From: Myxococcales bacterium
GTDB taxonomy: Bacteria; Myxococcota_A; Polyangia; Polyangiales; Polyangiaceae
DNA: 64,000 nt
Assembly (NCBI GenBank): GCA_016794345.1
Contig: JAEUKE010000153.1
Coordinates: 186,001-250,000 of the forward strand
Direction: 5' to 3'
A program made the translations under genes and the position numbers. How positions within the stretch are numbered: the first letter of the stretch is position 1; every line of letters begins with the position of its first letter. The notes beneath the pieces are model-generated. The model was not told the origin of the DNA and did not search any database. It worked only from the letters and a program-made list of their open reading frames with translations. This document shows positions 1 through 7,342 of the stretch, piece by piece.

Positions 1-85
1 CCATTCTTCGGCCTGGGGAGAGAACGATGCGGTTCTCTCTCTGATCGACCTCGTCCCCGCTCGAATGATCGAACAACTCGCTCAT
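1..85 (-). CDS. Unknown protein, N-terminal fragment cut by the window edge
   Basis: Only the first 28 or so codons are present. Reading begins at an ATG whose first base is 85, preceded by a purine-rich GAGAGGCGG ribosome site, and stays open to the edge. The visible peptide starts MSELFDHSSGDEVDQ and is polar and acidic, with no signal sequence or membrane segment. It lies 10 bases behind the puhE stop on the same strand, so it is probably the last or next member of the bchF-to-puhE operon. In many purple bacteria hemA follows puhE, but this N-terminus does not resemble ALA synthase. I do not recognise it. Confidence 0.5.
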   Translation of the reverse strand, partial: MSELFDHSSGDEVDQRENRIVLSPGRRM

Positions 86-95
86 CGTCCGCCTC

Positions 96-950
96 TCAAG
101 CGTTGCCCGAAGACGGCTTCGTTCGAGCTCGCAGAACGCCGCTCGGCAGCTCCCGCACCCCCGCGATGACCGAACGCTCCGCCCAGGTGTCGGACGGCGT
201 CATGCGAGACCTGATCGCCCAGCGGAAGAGCTGGGCGTCAGGGAGTGGGAGCACCAAGAAGACGTGCTCGAGCAGGCCCAAGAACAAGATCGTGGCGACG
301 ATGGTCGCCTCGGCGAGCCGCGCCGGCCCCGCCTCGATGTTCCACGCCGCGATGGCCGCGTACCCCAGCGCGCCGCCCCCCGCGGCGAGGCTGAGAGGCA
401 TCAGGGGGTTCATGCGCGCGCGGCGGAAATAGGTGCGGAGGTAAGCGAGGTGAGAAGGGAGGAACTCCTCGGCCAGATTCCGCACGCCGAGGAACACGTT
501 CAGCTTCGCCGAGAGTCGCATGACCCAGAGGACGACGAAGGTCTTCGTCCCGACCTGATTCGGCTCCCCGCGCCCGAGGGCGACCACCACGAGGACCGTG
601 AGCGCGAGCGCCACCTCGTGGTGGATGACGGCGGAGGCGGCCAACCAGAACCGGCGCCCACCTCGGACATCCGCGGGGCACGCGCCACGTTGGGGCCCCG
701 TCACCACCCCCAGGAGGAAGGCGATCTCGTGCCAGCCCCACAGACCGATGGCCGATGCGAAGCCGACGTAGACCGCCGGAAGGCCGGAGTGCCCGGCGCT
801 CCAACCGAGCCCCGCCAACGAGGCCAGGCCGACCGCCGTGGTGGCCACGAGCACGAAGCGGAGGTGTCGGCGCCGGGACCAGACGAGCCGCAGCGCGAGC
901 GCGGTGCTCGCCCACCAGACCCCGATCACGAACACGACCGCGCTCAGCAC
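96..950 (-). CDS. puhE: Photosynthetic complex assembly protein PuhE (DUF3623)
   Basis: A 284-residue integral membrane protein with about seven hydrophobic segments. It contains the family signature around residues 75-82 (WHEIAFLL), an internal HHEVAL stretch near 110 and a KLNVFLGVRNLAEEF block near 150-165, all characteristic of DUF3623. PuhE is known from Rhodobacter as a modulator of reaction-centre/LH1 assembly and bacteriochlorophyll level; its exact reaction is unknown. It follows acsF by 9 bases on the same strand, the usual acsF-puhE order of purple PGCs. Its length is normal for the family. The short charged C-terminal tail after residue 255 is probably cytoplasmic. Confidence 0.9.
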   Translation of the reverse strand: MLSAVVFVIGVWWASTALALRLVWSRRRHLRFVLVATTAVGLASLAGLGWSAGHSGLPAVYVGFASAIGLWGWHEIAFLLGVVTGPQRGACPADVRGGRRFWLAASAVIHHEVALALTVLVVVALGRGEPNQVGTKTFVVLWVMRLSAKLNVFLGVRNLAEEFLPSHLAYLRTYFRRARMNPLMPLSLAAGGGALGYAAIAAWNIEAGPARLAEATIVATILFLGLLEHVFLVLPLPDAQLFRWAIRSRMTPSDTWAERSVIAGVRELPSGVLRARTKPSSGNA

Positions 951-959
951 CGGGCCGAC

Positions 960-2036
960 TCACCAGGCCGGCGCGAGGCGTGCCTGCTCGGGCAAGGCAT
1001 TCTCACGCGCCGGAATGAAGTGGAGGCCAATGAACGTGACGGCAATGCTGACCTTGAGCGCCGAAGCGCGCAGCCAGCCGAGCACGCCCTTCTTGCGCTC
1101 GTTCTCGACGCGAGCAGCGAGATCGCGCAGGCGCCTCATGCCTCGCAAGAACGCCGGATGATCGACGTCGACCAACACGGGGAATACCTGCTTGGCGATC
1201 TCCGACGTGATTCGGAAGACATCCATTCCGTATTGCTCGGGGTCGAGGCCGAGCGCGCGGTGGAAAGCCGGCCGGGAATGGTCACGAACGAACATCGTCG
1301 CGAACACCGCGAGCTGAAAGAACCGGATCCACAGCCTGTTCACGCCGCGAAGCAGCTCCGGATTCGCACGCATCAGGAGCGCGAGCGCCTCCCCGTGCCG
1401 GAACTCGTCGTTGCACCACTCCTTGAAGCGAGTGAAGATCGGGTGGAAGCGGTGCTCGGGGTGCCGCTCCAGGTGCCGGAAGATCCGGATGTACCGCGCG
1501 TAGCCGATCTTCTCCGACAGGTACGTGGCGTAGAGGATGAACTTGGGCGAGAAGTAGGTGTAGCGCTTCTTCTTCACCAAGAAGCTCATGTCGACGCCGA
1601 CGCCTACCTCACCGAGGCAGTCGTTGATGAAGCCCGCGTGACGCGACTCGTCGCGGCTCATGTAGCCGAAGAGCGACCTCATCTCCGGAGACTTCCCGCG
1701 CTTGCGAATCTCCGCGTAGAGGATGCACCCCGAGAACTCGGCGGTGAGCGAGCTGACCATGAAATCGAGCAGCTCCTCACGAAGCTCGGGCGAGAGCGTC
1801 GAGGCATCGAACGACTCGACGCGCCGGAAGTGGTCGCGGTTCGCGTCGGCCTCGAACTCCGCCATGAGCGCGTCCCACTCCTTGCGCACCGGCTCGATCG
1901 CCAGGCGGTCCACCGCCTCGTAGTCTGTCGTGTAGAACCGCGGGCTCAAGGTCGTGGTCTCCTGGGCTCGGAGCGTCGTCTCGTTGGGCACGACCCCCGA
2001 CTCGGTGCTCGCCGCCATCGCTTGAAATTCCGACAT
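960..2036 (-). CDS. acsF: Mg-protoporphyrin IX monomethyl ester oxidative cyclase AcsF
   Basis: Forms the isocyclic E ring of bacteriochlorophyll using O2, giving divinyl protochlorophyllide. The 358-residue protein has the di-iron carboxylate ligand set of the family: Glu100 and Glu109 in AEFSGCILYAE, DESRH at 129-133, and the second half in KEWCNDEFRH at 205-214. I start it at the ATG at 2036, which has GGAG seven bases upstream and overlaps the previous stop by one base (TGATG); a longer reading of 24 more residues would run into the preceding gene. No oxygen-independent bchE is in the window, so chlorophyll synthesis here needs at least some oxygen unless bchE lies elsewhere. Confidence 0.95.
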   Translation of the reverse strand: MSEFQAMAASTESGVVPNETTLRAQETTTLSPRFYTTDYEAVDRLAIEPVRKEWDALMAEFEADANRDHFRRVESFDASTLSPELREELLDFMVSSLTAEFSGCILYAEIRKRGKSPEMRSLFGYMSRDESRHAGFINDCLGEVGVGVDMSFLVKKKRYTYFSPKFILYATYLSEKIGYARYIRIFRHLERHPEHRFHPIFTRFKEWCNDEFRHGEALALLMRANPELLRGVNRLWIRFFQLAVFATMFVRDHSRPAFHRALGLDPEQYGMDVFRITSEIAKQVFPVLVDVDHPAFLRGMRRLRDLAARVENERKKGVLGWLRASALKVSIAVTFIGLHFIPARENALPEQARLAPAW

Positions 2037-2317
2037 CACAATCTCCGTTCGCTGAAGCTGACCTCGATCAAGGAGAGGCAATCGACATCGCCAAAGAGCC
2101 GCACCCACACGCGCCGCAGCAGGTTGGCCCGGCGCACCGTAGCGACCCGGCGCTCCACGCGGACCTCGCCGGGCGCGACCACCAAGGGCTCACCGTGCAC
2201 CTGCACCTCGTCACCAGGGCCGAGCTCCGGTTCCCCGTCGAGCTCGACGTGAGCCGACAGGTCCTCGGGCCGACAGGACACCCTGACCGTACAGGGAACG
2301 ACGAACCCTGCGCTCAC
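2036..2317 (-). CDS. Small conserved-position PGC protein between puhC and acsF
   Basis: A 93-residue protein starting at a GTG whose GTGA overlaps the puhC stop, and ending one base into the acsF ATG. This double overlap makes translational coupling likely and is the main evidence that it is real. The sequence begins VSAGFVVPCTVRVSCRPEDL and looks like a small beta-rich, soluble protein with regular hydrophobic/charged alternation (HVELDGEPELGPGDEVQVHG). There is no signal peptide or membrane segment. Many proteobacterial PGCs carry an unnamed small ORF at this position; I believe this is its counterpart but cannot confirm homology. Function unknown; assembly or metal/pigment delivery near AcsF would be speculation. 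Confidence 0.8.
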   Translation of the reverse strand: MSAGFVVPCTVRVSCRPEDLSAHVELDGEPELGPGDEVQVHGEPLVVAPGEVRVERRVATVRRANLLRRVWVRLFGDVDCLSLIEVSFSERRL

Positions 2318-2763
2318 TGGCCGCCCCGCGCTTCGTCGAGAAACACGGCGAACGCTCGTGAGTTCGTCGGGCCGAACGAGTCCAGGTCGACGTGCCTGCC
2401 GCTGTCGGGGTCGTCGAGGACGAGACGGCCGTCGCGCGTGCGCGCGAGCCGAAACCGTGCATCGCGATCCATGGCCGACAGCTTTCTCTCGCGGAACATT
2501 CCGCGCATCACGCCGCGCACGAAGCCCTGCTGCCCCACGGGCAAGACGCCGATCTCGCGTCCGCGCTCCGCGTCGAAGACCGCCACCGACCCATCGGGAC
2601 GGTCCTCGAACGCGATCCACGCACCGACCGCCTCGACGTCGGCGCCGGTCTGGGGGCGGTCCCGGCGGGCGTTCGCCGCGAGCGCGATCGAGAGCACGAT
2701 CAGCGCGGCAGCGCCCCACAGGGCTGGCTTCGGAACGTCGATGTCATGAGCGTCCGCGCGCAT
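2314..2763 (-). CDS. puhC: Photosynthetic complex assembly protein PuhC
   Basis: A 149-residue protein with a short cytoplasmic N-terminus, one membrane anchor (about residues 15-30, ALWGAAALIVLSIALAA) and a periplasmic domain. The domain contains the family features: FEDRPDGSVAVFDAERG, then a GFVRGVMRGMFRERK block, then RLARTRDGRLVLDDPDSGRHV. PuhC is needed for normal reaction-centre and LH1 accumulation in Rhodobacter capsulatus. The ATG lies one base past the puhB stop and the stop overlaps the next small gene as GTGA. Length and position are ordinary for the family. Confidence 0.9.
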   Translation of the reverse strand: MRADAHDIDVPKPALWGAAALIVLSIALAANARRDRPQTGADVEAVGAWIAFEDRPDGSVAVFDAERGREIGVLPVGQQGFVRGVMRGMFRERKLSAMDRDARFRLARTRDGRLVLDDPDSGRHVDLDSFGPTNSRAFAVFLDEARGGQ

Positions 2764-2764
2764 G

Positions 2765-3445
2765 TCAATGCGCCTCCGTCGCGAGGGCAGCGGCTGGCAT
2801 GTCGTCGTGACCGCCCCGCTGCGCGACCGCCGCGAGGGGCACCTTGACCTCGCGGGATGCCTCCACGGCCCAGACCCTCACGGCCTGGGCGAGCACCCCT
2901 GCCACGCGGCTCGCTTCGGGCAGCGCACGCAGGGTCGGTCGCGCACGCCGGAACGGGTTCCAGCTGTCGACGTGAGGCCACAGGTGCAGCCAGCCGATCC
3001 GGTTCGGAGCGACGAGCGACAGAACGATGTCCGCGTGCCGCGAATCGAGGGTGCGGAGGTCGGCGGAGGCGATCTGCTTGAACGGCAGGTTCCACGTCAT
3101 GGGCAGCGCAACCCCGGTCCGGAGCAAGATGCGTCGCGACGTGATGGTGTAGGTGGTGGAGCGCGAATAGAGGACCGCAAAGCCCACGATGATGGCGAGC
3201 AGCAGCGCCCCCATCCCGACCATCGCTCCGACGTCCCGGAGGCCGAGGGCCGACCGGGGATCCCCGGCGCTCTCGATGAGGCGGAAGACGACGAGGGAGG
3301 CGAGATAGACGCCGAACCAGCCGATACCGAACCCATGGCGGGCGAGCGCGCTCCACCTCGGGCGGCCCTGCCAGACGACCTTCTCGCCTTCCGGTAGCCC
3401 GTTCGGGACGCCCTCGATGTCCTCGAGCTCGAGATCCGCGCTCAT
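2765..3445 (-). CDS. puhB: Photosynthetic complex assembly protein PuhB
   Basis: A 226-residue PH-like (bPH2) membrane protein. It opens with the typical LPEGEKVVWQGRPRW motif (residues 16-30), continues with two to three membrane segments (about 37-60 and 72-95), then SRSTTYTITSRRILLRTGVA (about 95-115), the signature of bacterial PH-domain proteins, and NLPFKQIASADLR. PuhB dimerises and assists reaction-centre assembly in R. capsulatus. The start at 3445 is chosen because its ATGA overlaps the puhA stop; a longer upstream reading would overlap puhA in another frame. The C-terminal 20 residues are His/Ala-rich and probably disordered. Confidence 0.92.
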   Translation of the reverse strand: MSADLELEDIEGVPNGLPEGEKVVWQGRPRWSALARHGFGIGWFGVYLASLVVFRLIESAGDPRSALGLRDVGAMVGMGALLLAIIVGFAVLYSRSTTYTITSRRILLRTGVALPMTWNLPFKQIASADLRTLDSRHADIVLSLVAPNRIGWLHLWPHVDSWNPFRRARPTLRALPEASRVAGVLAQAVRVWAVEASREVKVPLAAVAQRGGHDDMPAAALATEAH

Positions 3446-4209
3446 ACGACCGGCCCCAGCCGCTTCGGATCGGCGTAGAGACGGCCGGCAGCGAAGTAGG
3501 CGCTGATCTTCTCCTCCTCCAGCAACGTGATGGTGTCCGGTGCCGCCGTCTGCGGGACGTCGGAGAACTGATGGGAGTGGATCGCAGCGACGTCCACTCG
3601 GCCCTTCTCCTCGTCGACCAGCAACATCGGGATCGGCACCAGCCTCCGCGACTCCGTCTCGCCGTCGAGCCCGATCTCGAGGTAGCGGGCGATCGCGTCG
3701 GCCTTGTCGACCCAGATGTCGACGACCCTGCCGACCTGCTTCCCGTCGGCCGCGAACAGCGCCATTCCGCGGGGGTCGCGGCCTGCGTAGACCGACCATT
3801 GCTCCGCAGCGCGCATCGGGACCACCGCGGGCGTGCCGTCGCGCATCAGCTCGGGCGCGTCATGGCGGAGGGCATACGCCCCTGGACCGACGCCGGCGAG
3901 CATTGGGTTGCCTTCGGGCTCGAGGGGAGCCCCCGCGGCCTTGGAGGTCCGACGCGCCTGGACCTCGCGGACGTCGCGCTCGAAGCTCGGCGCCGAATAG
4001 CTGCCCCCTTCGGGCAGCAAGAACTGCTTGGGCGTCGGGATGAGGAGGCTGGAGGCGTTCCCGACCAGCCGCGGGTTGTCACTCTCGAGCGGGTAACCTT
4101 CCCGACGGTCTTCCTTCCGTAGCCAATAGATGAGCCCCGCGAAGAAGGCCCAGAACAGGTACAGGGTGACCTGTGCGGTATCGAGGTAAGAGGTGAGCTC
4201 GTGGGACAT
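3442..4209 (-). CDS. puhA: Photosynthetic reaction centre H subunit PuhA
   Basis: The 255-residue H subunit caps the cytoplasmic face of the L-M reaction centre and guides protons to QB. It has one N-terminal transmembrane helix (about 12-31, ending FAGLIYWLRKEDRREGYPLE, a PuhA hallmark), then the cytoplasmic PRC-barrel domain including the VVPMRAAEQWSVYAGRDPRGM and VGRVVDIWVDKADAIARYLEI blocks. Typical length is 245-260 residues. It lies 18 bases downstream of lhaA and overlaps puhB, so H-subunit synthesis is coupled to its assembly factors. Confidence 0.97.
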   Translation of the reverse strand: MSHELTSYLDTAQVTLYLFWAFFAGLIYWLRKEDRREGYPLESDNPRLVGNASSLLIPTPKQFLLPEGGSYSAPSFERDVREVQARRTSKAAGAPLEPEGNPMLAGVGPGAYALRHDAPELMRDGTPAVVPMRAAEQWSVYAGRDPRGMALFAADGKQVGRVVDIWVDKADAIARYLEIGLDGETESRRLVPIPMLLVDEEKGRVDVAAIHSHQFSDVPQTAAPDTITLLEEEKISAYFAAGRLYADPKRLGPVV

Positions 4210-4227
4210 GTTCCTACCGCTTTGCTT

Positions 4228-5658
4228 TCAGTTGGGGAGCTCGGCGAGCCCGAAACCGGTTGTTGACTTCGGTCGCTCCTCGGCCCGCACGAGCGGACCG
4301 ACCGCGACCAGCATTCCAAAGAGAAGCGCGACTTCGATGTGATAGACGAAGACGTAGCCGACGGACGAGGACACGAGCCCCGGCCCGAGGGCCCCGCGTG
4401 TGGCGAGATCGGAGAGGACGTCGCGAAGCGCGCCGCCGAGCGCGATCGCGAGGCCGGCCGTCGTGGCCTGGACCGCGCCCCACGCGCCCACGGCCAGCCC
4501 GCTGTCGCCGCCCTCGGACAGCGCCATCGCCGACGTCAAGGTGCCGACCGAGAACCAGCCTCCGCCGAAGCCGATGGCTGCGGTGCCGACGAGGAAGAGC
4601 ACCAGCGAGCCGAGCGGCGCGGCGAAGATGATCGTCGAGAACCCGACGATACCGAAGATGCCGCCCAGCGCAGCGAGCCTGTTCGGACTGTAGCCGCGAC
4701 CCAATCGACGCGCCGCGACGAACAGGCCGAGGAGCGTCGAGCCGGCCATCAGGGCCGTCAGCATCGTGGTCTCCGAAACGCGAAGCCCGAGGAGCTCCCC
4801 GCCATAAGGCTCGAGCAGGATGTCCTGCATGTTGAAGCCTGCCGCGCCCAATCCGACGGCCACGAGCAACCTCGTCGCCGGGCCGCCTCGCAGGAACTTG
4901 CGAAGCGTCTGGCGAAACTCATCCTTCGACTCGGACGCCTGCGCGGGCTCGGTCGGGCGCCGCGGCTCCTGACGCCAGAGCGCGACAAGGTTCAGCGCCA
5001 TCGTGACCACCGCCGCGCCCTGGATCACCTTGATGAGGCGGATGTACTCGAACTCGCGCAGCAGCGCGCCGAACCCGAGCGACGCGGCGACCATTCCGAC
5101 GAGGAGCATCACGTAGAGAAGCGCGACCACCCGCGGCCGGCTCTCCTCGGGGGCCAGGTCGGTCGCGAGGGCGACGCCGGCCGTCTGCGCGGTGTGGACA
5201 CCAGCGCCTATCAGCAGGAAGGCGAGCGCCGCGGCCGCCTCCCCCACGAGCGGAGGCGCGTAGGTGCCGCGCCCCGAGAGGACAAGCAACGAGAAGGGCA
5301 AGATCGCCAGACCGCCGAACTGGAGCAGCGTCCCCATCCAGATGTACGGGACACGACGCCACCCGAGGACGGACTTGTGGTGGTCCGAGCGGAACCCGAT
5401 CAGCGCGCGCACGGGCGCGAAGAGGATCGGCAGGGCGATCATCGACGAGACCAGCCAGGCTGGAATGCCGAGCTCGACGATCATGACTCGGTTGAGGGTG
5501 CCGTTGAGCAGCACGAGCGCGATGCCCACCGAGATCTGGAAGGACGACAGCCTCAGCAATCGGCCGAGCGGAAGCTCCTTCGTCGCCGCGTCCGCGAACG
5601 GCAAGAGCCTCAGGAGGACCTGCCTCCAGGCGCCGATCGGTGAGGGTCGCGTGCTCAT
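4228..5658 (-). CDS. lhaA: LH1 assembly protein LhaA, PucC/BCD-family MFS transporter
   Basis: A 476-residue 12-helix protein of the bacteriochlorophyll-delivery subfamily of major facilitator proteins. Signature blocks are visible: LNRVMIVELGIPAWLVS (about 58-75), RALIGFRSDHHKSVLGWRRVPYIW (about 89-112) and FNMQDILLEPYGGELLG in the second half. LhaA helps insert pigment or polypeptide into the LH1 antenna. The ATG at 5658 overlaps the bchM stop as ATGA. It is followed by puhA, the conserved lhaA-puhA order. A paralogue is encoded at 33,269-34,615. Confidence 0.93.
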   Translation of the reverse strand: MSTRPSPIGAWRQVLLRLLPFADAATKELPLGRLLRLSSFQISVGIALVLLNGTLNRVMIVELGIPAWLVSSMIALPILFAPVRALIGFRSDHHKSVLGWRRVPYIWMGTLLQFGGLAILPFSLLVLSGRGTYAPPLVGEAAAALAFLLIGAGVHTAQTAGVALATDLAPEESRPRVVALLYVMLLVGMVAASLGFGALLREFEYIRLIKVIQGAAVVTMALNLVALWRQEPRRPTEPAQASESKDEFRQTLRKFLRGGPATRLLVAVGLGAAGFNMQDILLEPYGGELLGLRVSETTMLTALMAGSTLLGLFVAARRLGRGYSPNRLAALGGIFGIVGFSTIIFAAPLGSLVLFLVGTAAIGFGGGWFSVGTLTSAMALSEGGDSGLAVGAWGAVQATTAGLAIALGGALRDVLSDLATRGALGPGLVSSSVGYVFVYHIEVALLFGMLVAVGPLVRAEERPKSTTGFGLAELPN

Positions 5659-6359
5659 CGGCGAACGAGCTCCACGGTCTGCGAGGTGTAGAACCCGACG
5701 TCGATCCTGGCGCTCCTCGCGAGCACGAACTCGGACTCGAGACCGCGACGCGCGAGGGTCGCGGCGAGGGCCATGGGCGCCACGGGGACGATGTCGGGCG
5801 AGCGATTGCCCCGGGGGAACAGTCGCCCCACCGCGTGCATGACCGAGAGCGCTGGGGTGCGCGGGGCGAACGTGAAGGCCACGCCGCGGCGCGCGCGCGC
5901 AGACAACGCCAGCACCATGTCGGCCATGTCGTCCGGTGGGTAGTGGATGAGTGAATCCATCGCGACGACCCAGTCGAACTGACCGAGGTCCCGCGCGACC
6001 ATGTCGCTCACCCGGAACTCGATCGAGCCCGCACCAGCCGGAAGTCGAACTCGCTCCTCGGCGAGTGCGATGAGCCGCGGCGAGATGTCGATTGCGAGGA
6101 CGTCGGCGCCGCGCGACGCGACCTCGGCGGCCAGGGCCCCGGTGCCGCACCCCGCATCGAGCACGCGCGCTCCGCGCAGGTCGGACGGAAGATACCCGAC
6201 CAACGTCTCCCGCATCTTGTCGCGGCCAGCCCGCACGGTCGCACGGATCCGGCTGACCGGAGCATCCGACGTGAGCTTCGCCCAGGCGTCGACCGCCGTT
6301 CGATCGAAGTAGTTCTCGATCTGGTCGCGCCGTCGGGTGTAGGTCTCGGGCAGCATCAT
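5655..6359 (-). CDS. bchM: Mg-protoporphyrin IX methyltransferase BchM
   Basis: Transfers methyl from S-adenosylmethionine to the 13-propionate of Mg-protoporphyrin IX, making the substrate for AcsF. The 234-residue protein has a class I SAM fold: ARVLDAGCGTGALA (motif I, about 66-79), ADVLAIDISPRLIALA (about 86-101), and the family-typical DWVVAMDSLIHYPPDDM and TFAPRTPAL blocks. I start at the first of two adjacent ATGs because its ATGA overlaps the bchL stop. Length is normal. Methyltransferase and cyclase activities both sit in this operon, so the chelatase-to-protochlorophyllide segment is co-expressed except for bchI/bchD. Confidence 0.95.
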   Translation of the reverse strand: MMLPETYTRRRDQIENYFDRTAVDAWAKLTSDAPVSRIRATVRAGRDKMRETLVGYLPSDLRGARVLDAGCGTGALAAEVASRGADVLAIDISPRLIALAEERVRLPAGAGSIEFRVSDMVARDLGQFDWVVAMDSLIHYPPDDMADMVLALSARARRGVAFTFAPRTPALSVMHAVGRLFPRGNRSPDIVPVAPMALAATLARRGLESEFVLARSARIDVGFYTSQTVELVRR

Positions 6360-7255
6360 TCGTACCCCAGGAAGTCGAAGATCTCGCGGTCCTTCATCGA
6401 CTTGGGATCCAGCGCCGGAGTGCCGGCCCAAAGGGCCGCCGCCAGGTCGAGGAACTCGGTCTTCACGGCCTCCACCTCGGCAGTGGAGTCCATTTCGAAC
6501 AAGGTCGACTTCTTCAGCCGGCTCCGCCGGACGACGTCGAGGTCGGGGATGTGAGCCAAGCGGTCGAGACCGGCGCGCTCGTTGAAGCGGTCGATCTGGT
6601 CGGTCTCGCGGCTCCGGTTGGCGATGACGCCCCCCAATCGCACCGCGTAGTTCTTCGCCTTCGCCTGGATCGCTGCGACGATCCTGTTCATGGCAAAGAT
6701 GGAATCGAAGTCGTTCGCCGTCACGATCAACGCACGTTGCGCGTGCTGCAAGGGCGCCGCGAAGCCCCCGCAGACGACGTCCCCGAGGACGTCGAAGATG
6801 ACGACGTCGGTGTCGTCGAGGAGGTGGTGCTCTTTCAGGAGCTTGACCGTCTGACCGACGACGTAACCCCCGCAACCGGTGCCCGCCGGAGGGCCGCCGG
6901 CCTCCACGCAGAGGACGCCGTTGTAGCCCTCGACGACGAAGTCTTCCGTCCTCAGCTCCTCTGCGTGAAACTCGACCGACTCCAGCACGTCGATCACGGT
7001 CGGCTGAAGGCGCTTCGTGAGCGTGAAGGTGGAGTCGTGCTTCGGGTCGCACCCGATCTGGAGCACGCGCTTGCCGAGCATCGAGAAGGCCACGGACAGA
7101 TTGGAGGAAGTGGTGCTCTTTCCGATCCCCCCCTTCCCGTACACGGCGAAGACCTTCGCGCCGCCGATAGCGGTGGGCCCCACCCCATGGAACTGCACGC
7201 TGCCTTCGCCGTCACCCGCGTTCGCTCGACGCGACAGCTGCACCAATTCGCTCAT
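6356..7255 (-). CDS. bchL: Dark-operative protochlorophyllide reductase Fe protein BchL
   Basis: ATP-dependent reductase component that feeds electrons to BchN-BchB for C17-C18 reduction of protochlorophyllide. The 299-residue nitrogenase-Fe-like protein has the P-loop GKGGIGKST at 40-48 and the two cysteines that bridge a 4Fe-4S cluster between subunits, Cys128 and Cys162 (GCGGYVVG and DVVCGGFA). The CDPKHDST block at 69-76 distinguishes it from BchX (CDPKSDTT). The N-terminus is about 30 residues longer than the P-loop start, as usual. An 87-base gap separates it from bchH upstream, the longest gap inside this operon. Confidence 0.97.
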   Translation of the reverse strand: MSELVQLSRRANAGDGEGSVQFHGVGPTAIGGAKVFAVYGKGGIGKSTTSSNLSVAFSMLGKRVLQIGCDPKHDSTFTLTKRLQPTVIDVLESVEFHAEELRTEDFVVEGYNGVLCVEAGGPPAGTGCGGYVVGQTVKLLKEHHLLDDTDVVIFDVLGDVVCGGFAAPLQHAQRALIVTANDFDSIFAMNRIVAAIQAKAKNYAVRLGGVIANRSRETDQIDRFNERAGLDRLAHIPDLDVVRRSRLKKSTLFEMDSTAEVEAVKTEFLDLAAALWAGTPALDPKSMKDREIFDFLGYE

Positions 7256-7342
7256 TTCACGAACTCCCTTCGACGCTCGGGCTGGGCTCGATCCACCGGC
7301 GCCGCCGCGGCGACACCAAACAAACTCTTGGACGCGCTGCGG

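Noticed and set aside
1..85. hemA as the gene after puhE
   Set aside because: Expected from gene order in Rhodobacter, but the visible N-terminus does not resemble ALA synthase.
264..2252. Long plus-strand frame (662 codons) opposite puhE and acsF
   Set aside because: Arg/Glu/His-rich composition typical of antisense frames in GC-rich DNA; the minus-strand genes are clear family members.
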